From: Candidatus Njordarchaeota archaeon
GTDB lineage: Archaea; Thermoproteota; JANJXX01; Panguiarchaeales; Panguiarchaeaceae
Length of the DNA: 18,519 bases
Assembly (NCBI GenBank): GCA_029855985.1
Contig: JAGSHR010000194.1
Coordinates: 1 to 18,519 of the forward strand
Direction: 5' to 3'
Shown here: positions 17,929 to 18,519 of the stretch, piece by piece
Position numbering within the stretch: position 1 is the stretch's first letter
How the letters are laid out: each line of letters begins with the position of its first letter
Position numbers and translations under genes: made by a program
Notes under the pieces: model-generated
What the model was told of the DNA's origin: nothing
The model's input: the letters and a program-made list of their open reading frames with translations, nothing else
Database searches by the model: none

Positions 17929-18519
17929 TTAAATATCCTTTAGTAGCTCTGCATTAAACTCATCAACGATTTTAACTCCGGAACTTGTTCCAATAATCAT
18001 AGCACCGGCTTTTATGAATCTTAATGCATCTAATGCTGTTCTTATCCCTCCCGCTGCTTTTATAAGTGCTTTCCCCTTAATGGCTTCTTGAATTGTTTCC
18101 ACATCTTCGATGGTAGCCCCTCTAAGACCAAAACCAGTATTAGTCTTAATTACGGGTACACCCAACTCCACAGCTAAACTTGATATTTTACGTATCTCGT
18201 CTTTTGAAAGATAATCAGTTCCAATTATTAATTTAACAAGTTTATCCGATGCGGCGTCTAAAATTGACGAAATTTCCTTTTCAACGTACTGTATATCCCC
18301 CGTTTTAAATCGGCTTATATTAACTACAACGTCAAGCTCGTCTACTCCTTCTGAAATATAACTTTCTACCTCGCTAACCTTAACATTTATTGGGGTATAC
18401 CCTAATGGAAATCCAACAACAGTGGAGATTTTTATATCGCTGTTATCCCCTAACGCTTCACGTGCTTTTTTCACCCAAGTTGGAGGAATACATATTCCCC
18501 TAAATCCATACTTTACGGC
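17929..18519 (-). CDS. deoC: Deoxyribose-phosphate aldolase, N-terminus outside the window
   Basis: The reading frame runs off the window at 18519. Upstream of an internal GTG at 18474 it continues as YGFRGICIPPTW, which is conserved DeoC sequence, so the true start lies outside. Visible blocks are STVVGFPLGY, GVDELDVVVNISRFKTGD with the catalytic-relay Asp, VIKTNTGFG with the Schiff-base Lys, and IKAAGGIRTALDALRFIKAGA with the second active-site Lys. The enzyme interconverts 2-deoxyribose 5-phosphate with acetaldehyde and glyceraldehyde 3-phosphate. About 197 residues are present; family members have about 220-250. It is followed 11 bp later by RNase Z. Confidence 0.95.
   Translation of the reverse strand, partial: AVKYGFRGICIPPTWVKKAREALGDNSDIKISTVVGFPLGYTPINVKVSEVESYISEGVDELDVVVNISRFKTGDIQYVEKEISSILDAASDKLVKLIIGTDYLSKDEIRKISSLAVELGVPVIKTNTGFGLRGATIEDVETIQEAIKGKALIKAAGGIRTALDALRFIKAGAMIIGTSSGVKIVDEFNAELLKDI

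Overview
The window looks like part of the chromosome of a thermophilic archaeon, probably from a TACK-type lineage outside the core Thermoprotei, or a related deep branch. The evidence is a D-family DNA polymerase large subunit, a GINS-type replication protein, archaeal Pth2, TruD and RNase Z, a short archaeal PurA, and a 23S rRNA cut out by a bulge-helix-bulge stem. Protein genes are AT-rich, while the rRNA and one putative small RNA are GC-rich islands, as expected in a thermophile with an AT-rich genome. The genus cannot be fixed from this sequence alone.

Layout. 1-2426: the start of an HflX-type GTPase (minus, cut by the window edge), divergent from a Mut7-C/PIN-like zinc-ribbon protein and a CoA-disulfide-reductase-type flavoprotein (plus). 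2516-2637: a GC-rich structured island that can fold as an H/ACA-like RNA. 2639-4619: a cis-prenyltransferase and purA (both minus). 4662-4698: a perfect inverted repeat that places two TATA boxes face to face between purA and a plus-strand cluster. 4743-7008: five small genes, comprising a prepilin-like peptide, a VirB2/CedA1-like two-helix protein, two membrane proteins with a T2SSF/TadBC-like layout, and an unknown soluble protein. This looks like a compact surface or DNA-transfer apparatus whose ATPase is not in the window. 7005-10155: a 23S rRNA gene with its own promoter region, a canonical processing stem and a T-rich end; no 16S lies in the 7 kb upstream and no 5S lies downstream. 10234-14671: PRPP synthetase and PolD large subunit (plus). 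14654-15193: GINS-like gene (minus). 15235-16934: pth2 and truD (plus). 16997-18519: deoC (cut by the window edge) and RNase Z, a minus-strand pair.

Most genes are information-processing or nucleotide-metabolism housekeeping: Prs supplies PRPP, PurA makes adenylosuccinate, DeoC handles deoxyribose phosphate, PolD and GINS act in replication, and TruD, RNase Z, Pth2 and the Mut7-C protein act on RNA. The most unusual parts are the pilin/platform cluster, the overlapping face-to-face promoters that drive it and purA, several substitutions at normally invariant peptidyl-transferase-centre positions, the candidate H/ACA-like RNA, and a mirror-image strand composition on the two flanks of the 23S gene.
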